The notes: a model not told the origin generated them from the sequence alone. A stretch of DNA of 64,000 bases from Anodontia alba (GCA_964016985.1 OZ024821.1:90696093-90760092); one strand, 5' to 3'. Numbered from the stretch's first letter, positions 34,108 to 44,184 are shown. Translations and numbers: made by a program.

Positions 34108-34491
34108 CTCTTAAAGCACTAAACAAAATTGTAGCAGATGACATTGAAATTCTTAAATAATTTTTCACAGAAAATAAGAAGGCATTTCATGTGTATTGTC
34201 TGCTAGGCAGATGAGTCAAATGTAAAGCCTCAAGTCAAGTCAAAATGTCATCTGCTGCAGCTATGATTAGCACTTTAACCCCGGTCCTGCTGAACCTGAA
34301 TATACCCTGTCTTTACAAACAGTGAAGATCCAGATCATGTGGCTTCTGAAGAAGCCAACTAATCTGGATCTGCATTGTTTGCCATTAACCATGTGAATTT
34401 GTATCAACAAACTGGATCAAGTAATCTGATTGGCTGAAAACTCAAAGTGGGCATGGCTTCTTAATTTATTCAACATGACAAGGGTTGAGGG
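34108..34491. mobile_element. MITE family F (TTAA type) holding a family D element
   Basis: Left TTAA 34104-34107 then CTCTTAAAGCACTAAAC; the right end GATTAGCACTTTAA[D]GGGTTAA is split by D copy 2. The centre carries the AAAATAAGAAGGCATTTCATG motif found in other relics (18370-18450, 42400-42430, 53500-53640). Confidence 0.85.
34279..34484. mobile_element. MITE family D, copy 2, inserted in the terminal repeat of family F
   Basis: Left target TTAA is at 34275-34278; the right target is mutated to TTGA (34485-34488) and is followed by GGGTTAA, the remaining end of the F element (34108-34491). Confidence 0.88.
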
Positions 34492-34585
34492 TTAATAAGA
34501 CACCTAAGTTTTCTAATATTGCTCTACTGGCTAAGATATATTTATTCACAAGCCAGAGAAACACATATACTGCTCTAGACATTAA

Positions 34586-34802
34586 CCCATTTATGCCAAG
34601 TGGACTCACCTACCTCAACTCTTTGAACAGGTTTATTTCCTATACAGAGGGTGTCTGGTTAGTTTTTATTATTACCATGCTTTATAGAAGTTTCTGAACT
34701 TAATGCAAACAGTGTTGACCCAGACCAGATGCTGCATAATGTGGCATCAGATCTGGGTCTACACTGTTTGCCAATGTCTCTTTTATGGGATGCTAGGTCG
34801 GG
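34586..34802. mobile_element. TTAA-type MITE, family E', copy 2
   Basis: TTAA at both borders (34582-34585 and 34803-34806); left end CCCATTTATGCCAAGTGG. The hairpin GCAAACAGTGTTGACCC has the tip GATGCTGCATAATGTGGCATC. A remnant of the family lies at 49893-50040. Confidence 0.85.
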
Positions 34803-35035
34803 TTAAGAGTATTCAAATGATTGTTATTATTGGTGTTCACTGAAATTATTCCCCCAGGATAATTCCACTGAGACTCCAGAGAACAATGTTTTCTTGGAGA
34901 AATAAGGAAAACATTGTCATAATTTTTAACAACAATTCTGAGCTCCACAGGCAGACATTACATTAACTTTCCTGACCTTAGGTCTGAAGAGAACCAACAA
35001 AAAAACTAGAATGCAGCACATATCTTCAACCTTAA

Positions 35036-35270
35036 GAGGAAGTGACACTTTCAGGGGGGAGATAACTCAGTCAAAACTGTTTCTGCCTCACTTCTGGAAA
35101 AGAGTCAATTCTAAAAGGAAAGAATCTGCTCCCCCTGGAAGCATATTCTTTCCTTTTAGAGTAGATTCTTTTAAGAAGGGTCTTTCTGTGAAATAAAGCA
35201 AACAGGAGGTCACAAAAGTTATCTCCCTTGTAAAATATGATGTAAAATCTATTAAGTGTATCAAGTCTCC
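35036..35270. mobile_element. MITE family K abutting the adaptor stop codon
   Basis: TTAA 35032-35035 then GAGGAAGTGACACTTTCAGG; the right end GTGTATCAAGTCTCC is followed by TTAA 35271-35274. On the gene strand that TTAA contains the stop codon TAA. The interior has the family's AAAGGAAAGAATCTGCTCCC inverted repeat. Confidence 0.85.
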
Positions 35271-35384
35271 TTAACTCGGATATTTGGTTAACAGAGTTTT
35301 ATATTGTTTATTTTCCTTCTTGTTTACAAGAACAACATCGTTGTTTCTATGGTACGATATCAAGGCTGGAACATCTATGAATGC
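35271..35384 (-). CDS. Adaptor gene, terminal exon (SH2 C-terminus and stop)
   Basis: The acceptor TTTTCAG precedes 35384. The 38 codons AFIDVPALISYHRNNDVV, LVNKKENKQYKTLLTKYPS and TAA follow in phase 0 from the previous exon. The pattern of a helix (IDVPALISYHRNN), a strand (VVLVN) and a short tail matches the last helix and strand of an SLP-76/BLNK SH2 domain, which is C-terminal in those proteins. The stop codon TAA is part of a TTAA at 35271-35274 that is also the target site of a MITE (35036-35270), so the 3'UTR starts inside that element. I could not fix a polyadenylation signal. Confidence 0.9.
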   Translation of the reverse strand, partial: AFIDVPALISYHRNNDVVLVNKKENKQYKTLLTKYPS

Positions 35385-35439
35385 CTGAAAAGGAAAAAAT
35401 AATTAGAAATGTGTTTGTGTAATACTATGTCCCCAATTT

Positions 35440-35830
35440 TATGCTTGTCCCTACTCAAGGGCATAACTCTGGGCAAATAGTTTGAAATTTGTTCAAAAGT
35501 TAATCAGGAAATCTATTCATCATGCAAAATCAACATTCCAAGTTTCAAGGCTTTAGCTAGAACATTTTTTCGAAATACATTTATCTTGCTGACATCATTA
35601 CAATATGTCTCATAGATTTACAAAAATGCATAAGTTGAAAAAGGGGCATAACTCTGGAACTACACATAAAATTTAAAGATGCTATCTCTAACCATTTTTA
35701 ACTGTATGTAAAGTGTGACGTTTAAATGCCAAACTAGAAGGGGGCATAACTCTCATAAAATCAGTCTGATTTTTTTCAAAAGTTAATCAGAATATCTACT
35801 CCCCATCCCAATAAGCTAACCAAGGAAATA
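35440..35830. repeat. Tandem GGGCATAACTCT repeat in the gene's last intron
   Basis: GGGCATAACTCT occurs at about 35460, 35645 and 35747, with intervening AAAGTTAATCAG and TTCCAAGTTTCAAGG. These words are typical of core repeats in clam tandem-core elements. It is intronic, close to the terminal exon. Confidence 0.6.
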
Positions 35831-35935
35831 TTTTAGCATCCAGAAAGAAATCATATCTAAAACACTGGCCAGCTGAATATGTGGCTGCAAACCAAGACAT
35901 CATTTCACATACCAATATTCTTGGTCAAACTTGTT

Positions 35936-36236
35936 GGGTTGGGTTGGAGTTTAATGGCCCAGTAAACACAATTAAAGTCATGTCCAGCCAGTCAGTTTAC
36001 TTAACCACACTTTTCCTGGGCAGGCTAAGGCATCTAAGTGGTCAACAAACATACTTGTGCACATTATTTTGTCAGAAGCTGACAACTGTCCTCCTTAAAT
36101 CAGCCTAAGGGAGAGAATAGCCCTAGAAAATATTTCATGATCAATCTCTATGAAATAATGTTGCCAGACCCAGTGGGGAACAAACCCAAGACCTCCTGAT
36201 TATCATTCAGCTGTGCATCTGAGCCACTAAGGCCAG
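35936..36236 (-). mobile_element. tRNA-derived SINE, family S1 (old copy)
   Basis: A diverged copy with the tail at left (AACCCAACCCAAC) and the head at right (TGGCTCAGATGCAC). The B box is damaged (GGTTTGTTCCCC). It lies in the last intron of the adaptor gene, in the same orientation as the gene. Confidence 0.8.
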
Positions 36237-36636
36237 CTGGTCAAACATGTAAGCTGATACAACTGTTGCATAAATTTATTGAGAAATATCTTTTCCACCC
36301 ATAAGAAACAGCTTTCCCAAACTTCTGTATATATCTGCAGAATGAGCTTTAATTGTATGGCTACTACCAAAATGGAAGACACTTACAAATAAAATTTCCA
36401 TTCAAAGGAGGTCTCCAGAATTTCTATGTCTATTTTACATCCTAAATTCAACCTTTCACAATTTTTTGCAACCAGTGGAAACAGGAAAACACCCATATGA
36501 CATATCAGAAATATACTTCTAGTTTAGTATACATGTAAACCACTATTTCATATACACCTTAATAGCAGTATGAACCAAAGCTTGTGATAAAAACATAAAC
36601 ATACAGTTCCAAATTTGAATGTAAACTTAACCTTAC

Positions 36637-36789
36637 CAGTTCATCAGATTTTTCCTCCCCTAGTGCAACCTTTGTATCAGGTCGTTTTCTGATCTTCAGA
36701 TTATATACATGCCCTCTATATAGTACAACTAGAGTATATGGTTGGCTCCCTCCACCTTGCACACTCTTACGAACCAGAAAACTTCCATC
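36637..36789 (-). CDS. Adaptor gene, SH2 exon 2 (FLVR core)
   Basis: This 153-bp, 51-codon phase-0 exon runs from TTTAG to CTG|GTAAGG. It holds the phosphotyrosine pocket of the SH2 domain: DGSFLVRKSVQGGG with the essential FLVR arginine as the seventh codon (about 36769-36771), then SQPYTLVVLYRGHVYNLKIR and a VALGEEK turn. The combination QPYTLVVLY...VYN..IR is characteristic of the SLP-76/BLNK/CLNK SH2 subgroup rather than of kinases or Grb2-type proteins. All key binding residues visible are intact. Confidence 0.93.
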
Positions 36790-37048
36790 CTAAATAATAC
36801 AAAATATCTATTTTATCATATGAGATTACTCTGACCTGAAAGTATTTGTCTCCCTTCTCAAAATAGAATTCTCCAAAATAAAAGCAAGGGTTTGCTTTCC
36901 TTTAAGAATAGCCATCTTTGAATAACTGGGAGAGGAGACAATTCCTTCCATCTTTATAGATGGAAGGGGATGTGAAGCAAAGATTGTCAGCTCATGGTGC
37001 TTTTTCTTTTAGATGTATTCATACACCCTAATATAAATGTCACATTAA

Positions 37049-37253
37049 CCCTTGTCCTGCTGAACCCAGATATATCCTACCTTTGCAAACAGTGTAGATC
37101 CAGATCAGTTGGCTTCTGAAGTAGCCAACTGATCTGGATCTGCACTGTTTGCCATTAAGTATGTGAATTTATAGCAATAATTTGGAACAAGTAATCTGAT
37201 TGGCTGAAAATCGAAGTGGGCATGGCATATTAATTTATTCAGCAGGACAAGGG
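37049..37253. mobile_element. MITE family D, copy 3
   Basis: TTAA at both borders; ends CCCTTGTCCTGCTGAA and complement. The hairpin spans 37085-37152 with the tip CTTCTGAAGTAGCC. It lies in the intron upstream of SH2 exon 2. Confidence 0.92.
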
Positions 37254-37283
37254 TTAACACTATAAATCACATCAACACAAAAT

Positions 37284-37541
37284 TCAGGCCTCAAGGTTAT
37301 AAAACTTTTTTTCATGCTCAACTCAGCTGAGCATGAAATTTGTCTTCTTAATAAATCTCAAAGTACTAACAATTGCAAATTCTTTCTTGCTAAACATGGC
37401 TGAGCATGAAAATTTCTCTGCTAAAAAATATGAAAATGCCAATTTTTGTTGGCATTTTCATATTTATTAGCAGAGAAAATTTCATGCTCAGCTGAGTTGA
37501 GCATGAAAACAGTTTTATAGCCTCGAGGCCAGGTCAAGCAA
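37284..37541. mobile_element. MITE with GCCTCAAGGTTATAAAAC ends
   Basis: The ends are mirrored at right as GTTTTATAGCCTCGAGGC. Inner arms CATGCTCAACTCAGCTGAGC are repeated, and there is a central palindrome TGAAAATGCCAATTTTTGTTG. It lies in an intron of the adaptor gene. Confidence 0.8.
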
Positions 37542-37674
37542 GGACTGACAGGATTCATAAATTGTCGATAAAATCTGACATAGATGTGATACTTTCCCTA
37601 CCACAAGATAAGTACAATAGCTCTCTAAGTAAGATGACAACTTTTGTTAAAATATTTGTTACCATATTTACCTA

Positions 37675-37874
37675 AGTATTGGAACACCTTAACTTTTTAA
37701 ACATACTTGTCCTATAATTTGAACAAATCCATTTTACTACCTACTGATGTGTATAAAATTTAGATGGATGAGTGGCAAACAGTGTGGACCCTGATCAGAC
37801 ACTGCATTGTGGCATCTGATCTGGGTCTACACTGTTTGCACAGGCCCTTCTGTCCAAATATTTAGGGTAAATAC
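37675..37874. mobile_element. MITE family H (TATTTACCCTAA-type ends)
   Basis: Left TATTTACCTAAGTATTGG and right ATATTTAGGGTAAATA. The centre is the shared hairpin GCAAACAGTGTGGACCC with the tip CACTGCATTGTGGC. A copy with the same ends and hairpin is at 15660-15870, and a decayed one at 39411-39600. Confidence 0.8.
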
Positions 37875-38160
37875 AGTATTACTGAAAACATATCTTGTGA
37901 ATACTCATTGGAATTATCACAGTGATTTGAATTAGTAACCACAATACATATTTTGGAGAGGTTATAACAAAAATTATCATCTGAATATTCCTTTCATGTG
38001 CTTGTAGCTTGATGACCTTGTATCAAATTCTGGACTTATGAATTACCTTTATGCAAGGAGATACATGATTGAGGTGTTATTACGTTAACAAGAATTAGTG
38101 AAATGTAAAACTTCAACCTTTTCAGCCCTGTGTTGCTGAAGTGGACTCTGAAACAGGATA

Positions 38161-38436
38161 CATCAAGAAAAACACACCTGTATAGTTTTGACCCCCCTTA
38201 AACCCCACTTTTATACAGTAAAACGGGTTCACAGGGGTATATTTTATTTTTCTTCTGTTCAAAAACATAGATTGTGAGTAGTCGTTAGAACTGCCTCACA
38301 GAGGTGGTTCTAACAAGTACCCAAAACCTATTGTTTTGAGCAGACAAATGAAAACTTCCAGAATTTTTCATCTGAAAATTTTAATTTTTTGGAGGTAAAC
38401 TTCTCAATATATTTGAATAAGCATGTTTTCATAATG
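38161..38436. mobile_element. MITE family A, copy 7
   Basis: A diverged full copy; ends CATCAAGAAAAAC and TTTTCATAATG. It lies in an intron of the adaptor gene. Confidence 0.88.
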
Positions 38437-38785
38437 TATTCATTGCTGCTAATAGGACTTTCAGCCAAAAATCATAATCACCTAGCTCCAAATAAGTGGG
38501 GGTGGCAGGTAGATATTTCCTTAATTCTCCATGAAAATATATGGTGTAGGTACTCATTAGAAGCACCTCACCAAGACACTTCAAATGAGTACCAAGGACA
38601 CATGGTTGTGTGGAGAAATAAACCAAAATATCAAAGCCTTTTGGCAGAAAAAAAGTGCCTTATCTGTAGCTATGTAAACAGGAGGTTAAAAAGTATATAT
38701 CCTGTAACGTTGCAAGCTGTCTCATTAGGATCTGTACACATTTTGCAAAAGTATTTGTTTTGTTCTGTAAGGCTAAAACTGTTAA

Positions 38786-39341
38786 CCCTTAAAGCGCCAA
38801 GAAAATCTGCATCTGAAAATGTTGTCTGTTTATGTTGACTGCTGCATCTTCTTGCAAACTTTTCAAACCTATTTTTGCATATAGGCAAACAGTGTGGACC
38901 CAGATCAGACTGCTCCTCTAGGAGCAGTCTGATCTGGGTCCACACTGTTTGCAACAATGACTTTTAAAGTAACCAGCAGAAAACAAAGCAGATGACAATT
39001 GTTGTGATTGGCGCTTTAAGGGTTTGTTTGTGTTGAGGTTTTACGGCCCAGTCAACCCAATGGGGTCATGTCGAGTGCGGTCAGTTTACCTAACCACACG
39101 TTTACTGGGCAGGCTTAGTCCTCTAAGCGGTTAACCAGTATTGTGCACATTCTTTCGCCAGAAACTGACAACTGCTCTTCTTGAATCAGCGGAAGGGAGA
39201 GAATGACCATAGAAAATATTTCATGATCAATCTCCACGAAAGAATGTTGCCGACCTCGGCGGGGATTGAACCCGCGACCTCCTGGTCTCCAGTCGGACGG
39301 GGCATCCAACTGAGCCACCGAGGCCGACAGCGCTTTAAGGG
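38786..39341. mobile_element. MITE family C, copy 2 (contains an S1 SINE)
   Basis: Flanked by TTAA on both sides. The orientation is opposite to copy 1. The central hairpin at 38882-38949 has perfect arms. The SINE 39023-39330 interrupts the right terminal repeat. Confidence 0.92.
39023..39330 (-). mobile_element. tRNA-derived SINE, family S1, with 11-bp target duplication
   Basis: This full-length copy has clean boxes (TGGCTCAGTTGGAT, GGTTCAATCCC) and tail. CGCTTTAAGGG flanks it on both sides (39012-39022 and 39331-39341), so it inserted into the right terminal repeat of a family C MITE (38786-39341). It is one of the best kept copies here. Confidence 0.92.
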
Positions 39342-39995
39342 TTAATCATCATTCTGCTTTAGGCAAAAACTGAGCCTCACCAAGAAAAAAGGGTATCTTT
39401 CGTGTATATACTGCATTTCCCCTAAATATAGGAACACTTTAACTTTTTATCATATCCTTAAATTTGAACAAACTCCAACTGAATACCTATCAATGTGTCT
39501 ATAAACTGCTGGATGAGTCACAAACAGTGCAAATGCTGATCTGATGCCATATTTAGAAGTGTATGATCTTGGTCTACACTATTTGCTCAGGCCTGTCAAT
39601 CCTAATTCATACGGTAAAGAGATCTGCCTGTAAAATCACGCACACAGTCTGAGCAAGATATTTGTTCTACATCCATATAATTTTCATTATCGGATGAGTT
39701 TGTGAGGGACAGCGAAGCCACCAATATGAATGCAGAGAAGTGCAGGCTGATGTGACTCCCAACTGTCTGTATATGCTCTGAAGATACCTTTTTACAAAGT
39801 TCCCTAACTGAATCCCACATACAAACATCATTAATCTGTGGGCTCAGTAGAATATTATTGACAGCAAAGGCCCTGATCAGCCTGCACAAAAGTGCAGGCT
39901 GATCTGGGCATTTGGTGTCCACACATGCCCTTTAGGTCACCTTTTCGCTTAGCTTTCACATAAATTCAATTTATAAGTTTACAAATTTTCACAAC

Positions 39996-40085
39996 CTGAC
40001 TGATAGCATTCAGTTTATTCTGTGCCTGCTGTCTTTCAAGATCTCTGTGGTACCAATCAAACTCTGACAGGGGATCTGGTGGCTC
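39996..40085 (-). CDS. Adaptor gene, SH2 exon 1 (start of SH2 domain)
   Basis: This 90-bp, 30-codon phase-0 exon has acceptor TTTCAG and a weak donor, CAG|GTTGTG. It encodes EPPDPLSEFDWYHRDLER and then QQAQNKLNAISQ. The W-Y-H-R segment is the conserved opening of an SH2 domain (strand A), and the following helix (QNKLNAIS) leads into the D-G-S-F-L-V-R of the next exon. Its acceptor and 5' half are repeated in tandem directly upstream in transcript order (40086-40690). Confidence 0.9.
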
Positions 40086-40690
40086 CTGAAATAAAAAAAT
40101 CTGAGAGTCAATATGGGAAAGACCTCTATGGTACCAGTCAAACCCTGGTGGCTCCTGAAATATAAAATCTGAGTCACATTGGGGGTCAGTCAAACCCTGC
40201 CAGGTGGCTCCTGAAATATAAAACCTGAGTCACTATGGGGATCAGTCAAACCCTGCCAGGTGGCTCCTGAAATATAAAATCTGAGTCACTATGGGGATCA
40301 GTCAAACCCTGCCAGGTGGCTCCTGAAATATAAATCTGAGACACTATGGGGATCAGTCAAACCCTGCCAGGTGGCTCCTGAAATATAAAATCTGAGTCAC
40401 TATGGGGATCAGTCAAAATCTGCCAGGTGGCTCCTGAAATATAAAATCTGAGTCACTATGGGGATCTGTCAAACCCTGCCAGGTGGCTCCTGAAATATAA
40501 AATCTGAGAGTATCTATGGGGAAAGATCTCTGTGGTATCAATCAAATCCTGCTAGAGGATCTGGTGGCTCCTGAAAAATAAAATCTGAGAGTCACTATGG
40601 GGACCAGTCAAACCCTGCCAGAGGATCACTGGCTCCTGAAATATAAAATCTGAGAGTCACTATGGTGACCTGTCAAATCCTGCCAGAAGT
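40086..40690 (-). repeat. Tandem array derived from the SH2 exon and its splice acceptor
   Basis: About ten units of roughly 56-80 bp each contain GGCTCCTGAAAT (plus strand), which on the gene strand is the 3' splice site TTTCAG|GAGCC of the real exon at 40085. The first occurrence is the real acceptor. The other nine lie in the intron ahead of it, at about 40150, 40206, 40262, 40318, 40373, 40429, 40485, 40566 and 40631. The copy at 40121-40155 still reads EPPGFDWYHRG. The copy at 40528-40576 reads EPPDPLAGFD then TGA in place of the conserved Trp (40538-40540). Middle units have lost more of the exon. The array is a minisatellite that grew out of an intron/exon junction. Confidence 0.9.
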
Positions 40691-41036
40691 GTGCCACTGG
40701 TAGGAACACTGTACCTACCAAATTCATTTTAGTACAGCCAAACCTGTTAAAAGGCAATTTGTATTAAGCAATCACCTGTCTGAAAAGACCACCATTTCAG
40801 ATCCCATTAAAGGTAAAGTAAGTGAAAACATATTTGTATTAAGCAAGCATCTTACATTATCTGTGTTCAGCAAGCATATTCTAAAGCAACCACTTTTTGG
40901 CTTTCCCATAGGTGTTTTAAACACAGATCTGGCTGTATTCCAACAGACCTAGGAAATACCTAGCCAGCATAGCCAGGCTAGTATGGATCAACAATCTTAC
41001 AAATTTTGATATGCAATGTTAAAAAAGCAATGTTAA

Positions 41037-41229
41037 CCCTTCTCTTGCTGAGCACAACATGCCCTATCTTAGCAAACAGTGCAGATCCAGATCAGTTGGC
41101 TTCTGAAGAACTGATCTGCACTTTTGTCATCCAGTATGTGAATTTATATCAACAACCTGGATCAAGTAATCTGATTGGCTGAAAATTAGAAGTGGGCATG
41201 GTATCTTAATTTATTCAGCATGACAAGGG
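41037..41229. mobile_element. MITE family D, copy 4 (hairpin arm shortened)
   Basis: Ends CCCTTCTCTTGCTGAGC and TTCAGCATGACAAGGG; the right arm of the hairpin has lost its tip. Confidence 0.85.
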
Positions 41230-41289
41230 CTAAAAAAGCGACCATATGTGGATAGAGCAGCACCAGATCAGCCTGCACAGCCATCATAC

Positions 41290-41590
41290 TACCAGATAAG
41301 ATAACTTATAGAACCACAAAGTATGGATATATTTCTTATTTCTCCATCAAACTACACTGAGGCACTTCTAATGAGTACCAACAGCATATGTTTTCATGGA
41401 GAAATAAGAAAATATATTTACCTGAAAATATATTTCCCTCTTATCAGGTGCTAAGGCAGAATGTTTGGTTGTTTGTTTCTCCATAAAAAACATGTTGTGG
41501 GTACTCATTACAAGTGCCTCACTAAGGCACTTCTAATGAGTGCCTACAGCATATGTTTTAGTCAAGAAATAAGAAAAATATCTGACATTT
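41290..41590. mobile_element. Two family B MITEs in tandem
   Basis: One partial copy (arms around 41345-41410) and one near-full copy (hairpin GTGGGTACTCATTACAAGTG at 41498-41570) lie head to tail, directly before family A copy 8. Confidence 0.7.
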
Positions 41591-41599
41591 CTCCCCTTA

Positions 41600-41893
41600 C
41601 ATCACAAAAACATATAATATTGACCCCTTAAACCCCTGTTTTATGTAATAAAACTGGGGTTTACAGGGATATACATTTTTCTTCTTATTTCTGCTCAAAA
41701 ACATAGATTGTGGGTACTCTTTAGAACTGCCTCAGCAAGGTGGTTCTAATGAATACCCACAATCTACGTTTTGAGCAGAAATATGAAAAATATCAGAATT
41801 TTTATCTGAACACTTTCAGTTTTTTTTTGTTTTTTTGGGGGGGTGGGGGGGGGGGAATTTTCTATATATTTCAATAGGCGTGTTTTTGTAATG
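41600..41893. mobile_element. MITE family A, copy 8
   Basis: Full copy with a G-rich expansion (about 41839-41855) near its right end. It directly follows a family B copy. Confidence 0.88.
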
Positions 41894-42015
41894 TCTGGAG
41901 CCATGTATCTACACTATCCAGTGATTTTGTTTGCAAACAATGACTGCCCTGATGAGATTATGTGAATGCACAAGGAGGCATAAGGACCTTTTTCATATCA
42001 TTTATATGTCTATAA

Positions 42016-42250
42016 CCCTTAAGATACCAAACACAACAATTGTCATCTGCTTTGTCTTCTGCCAGTTACTTTAAAAGTCATTGTTGCAAACAGTGTGGAC
42101 CCAGATCAGACTGCTCCTCTAGCAGTCTGATCAGGGTCCATATTGTTTGCCTATATGCAAAAAATATGTTTGAAAAGTTTGCCAGAAGATGCAGCAGATG
42201 ACATAAACAAATGACATTTTCAAATGTATTTTTTCTTGGCATCTTAAGGG
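42016..42250. mobile_element. MITE family C, copy 3 (diverged)
   Basis: Ends are CCCTTAAGATACCAA and TTGGCATCTTAAGGG. The central hairpin has lost part of one arm tip (GCTCCTCTAGCAGTC). Confidence 0.82.
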
Positions 42251-42592
42251 TATTAATATTTCTATCAAAAAATAATATGGGAAAAAGTCTGTTTATCAAT
42301 ACACGACTTCTCAACACAGACTGTTTACACTTGCAAAGGCTTTAAAACTAGGCATGCAGGGTAAAATTTCCAGCCTATTACAATTTGAAATAATTTCTTA
42401 TTTTCTAATAAAATAGGGTTTGATATTTCATGCATATTGTCTCTGACATATTTTTTTTTATTCATCTATTTTTTTTTTTATTTATTTATTTTTTTTATTT
42501 TTTGAAAAAAAAAAAAAAAAAAAGAAAAAAGAAAATTATCACCAATCTGTTGTCTGCTAATGCTATAGATTATTTTTTTGTTATTCTGTTAC

Positions 42593-42676
42593 CTTTTCAC
42601 TATATCCTACATCATAAATGTCATCTTCCTCTAGTTCAGGTTCAGGTGGTGGTGGGGGTGGAGGACTGTCAGCCAT
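42593..42676 (-). CDS. Adaptor gene, polyproline plus acidic tyrosine exon
   Basis: This 84-bp, 28-codon phase-0 exon lies between CAG and AAG|GTAACA. It encodes MADSPPPPPPPEPELEEDD followed by IYDVGYSEK. Seven prolines precede an acidic tyrosine motif (EEDDIYDV) with a second tyrosine four residues on. Acidic Y-x-V/P motifs are the phosphotyrosine docking sites typical of SLP-76/BLNK scaffolds. Here the motif sits just before the SH2 domain rather than near the N terminus, which is unusual if no other motif exists upstream. A poly-T/poly-A low-complexity tract (about 42450-42525) lies just beyond the donor. Confidence 0.85.
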
Positions 42677-42779
42677 CTGAAAAGTAAAACAGTTATTTTG
42701 TTGATCTCTTTACAATCTTAATGGAGATGTACCACAAGAAAAAAAAATTTAAAGTAATTGTGCAAACGATAATTTTTCC

Positions 42780-43545
42780 CCGTATCATTAGTCAACATAA
42801 AAATGGGGTCTTCCAAAGATAACCTCTTTATTTTTTCACCAATATTTTGTGGGTACTCATTAGAATTGCTCCACTGAGACAATTCCAATGAATACCCATA
42901 AGACATGTTTGGTGCAAAAATAATAGAGAAGATTTCCTAAATTTCCACCTGACTAATCAACATTAGAAGCATGCCCTATGATGCAGGGACTATGCTGTTG
43001 CTGCTACCTTCTACTGTAAACTCATACTATCATGAAACTGCAAACCCAGTCAGCATTCTACGTAAATCTATATCGGGCCGTCATCGGCCCGTCAGGGTAG
43101 CTGACGGGCCGATGACGACCCGATGTAGATTTACGTAGAATGCTAGCTGGGAAGACCTTAATCAGACTGATCATGATTTTTACGACAAACTTTCTTTTCA
43201 GTTACTCAATGTTATTGTGATTTGGGTCTGTATAAAATAATATAATAGATAGACTAATGCTAAGTGAAGTAGAACCAGTCTGTGCAAAATGCAAGCATTC
43301 TGCAAACTGACAGCCATTGTAAACCTGCAGCAGTATTTTCAACAGCACTTCATAAGGCCTATTATCAATAAAAAAGTGATATTTTTTCACTTATTTTTCC
43401 ACAAAAAAAAACCAAAAGTTATGTAGTGGGTACACATTAGAAACACATCACTAAGGCCCTTATAATGTTACCCAATACATATATTTTCATAGAGAAATAA
43501 GAAAAATATTTACCTAGTACCCCCTTTTATCTAGAGCTATAGTTT
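42780..43545. repeat. Degenerate family B copies around a palindromic MITE
   Basis: Hairpins with GTGGGTACTCATTAGAATTG (42850-42905) and GTGGGTACACATTAGAAAC (43426-43490) are eroded family B cores. Between them lies the independent palindrome 43044-43151. Confidence 0.6.
43044..43151. mobile_element. 108-bp nearly perfect palindrome with CCCAGTCAGC ends
   Basis: Left arm CCCAGTCAGCATTCTACG, TAAATCTATATCGGGC and CGTCATCGGCCCGTCA; the right arm is its complement with very few changes around a short loop (GGGTAG). No spare internal sequence is present, so this is a minimal foldback element. Confidence 0.85.
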
Positions 43546-43829
43546 CAGTGAAATGAGTGGAGTACTGTAATTAAGATTTTTGACACACAATATAAGAAAA
43601 AATATCATAGTGCTACTAGATGAGGCCAAAATAATAAAAGCACCTGCTGTATTTACTCAGATCAGCCTGCACACCGAAGCAGTCGAACCATTCTTCACTG
43701 CATGCTCTTTGGAAAGCCAAGGATCAAAGGTTTGCACTCAGACAGTAAAGATGCTGATCAGATTGCATGGATGCATAGGCTAATCTGAGTTTTCACTAGA
43801 TGCACCTGTCTAAAGACATTCAGACAGGT

Positions 43830-44107
43830 CATTACGAAAACACGCCTATTCCATTATATAGGAAATTTCACCTCCAAAAACTGAAAAATTTCAGATAAAA
43901 ACTTTGATATTTTTTTTACATTTCTTCACAAAACATAGATTGTGGGTACTCGTTAGAACCGCCTTGGAGAGGCGGTTCTAACAATTATCATAATCTATGT
44001 TTTTGAGCAAAAATAAAAAAAAAATGTATACCCCTGTAAACCCCAGTTTTACTACATAAAAGTGGGGTTTAAGGGGGTCAAAACTATATAGGTATGTTTT
44101 CGTGATG
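43830..44107. mobile_element. MITE family A, copy 9
   Basis: Full copy in the orientation of copy 1, with central hairpin GTACTCGTTAGAACCGCC. Confidence 0.9.
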
Positions 44108-44184
44108 TATACTACATTTTCTCACATTGTGACTCATGTATATCATAAGCACAAACTTGCATATATGTACTCAAAGGTCTAGAG

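Noticed and set aside
38389..38957. ORFs of 95-149 codons around 38.4-38.9 kb
   Set aside because: They run across MITE families A, B and C, including a perfect hairpin that is open on both strands by chance.
39240..39330. A true tRNA gene (A and B boxes present, also at the other S1 and S2 copies)
   Set aside because: Boxes belong to SINE heads: multiple copies with the same non-tRNA body and tail, target duplications, and no complete cloverleaf with acceptor pairing.
40086..40690. CRISPR-like array of regular repeats
   Set aside because: Units are contiguous with no unique spacers, and each is a copy of the neighbouring exon junction in a eukaryotic intron.
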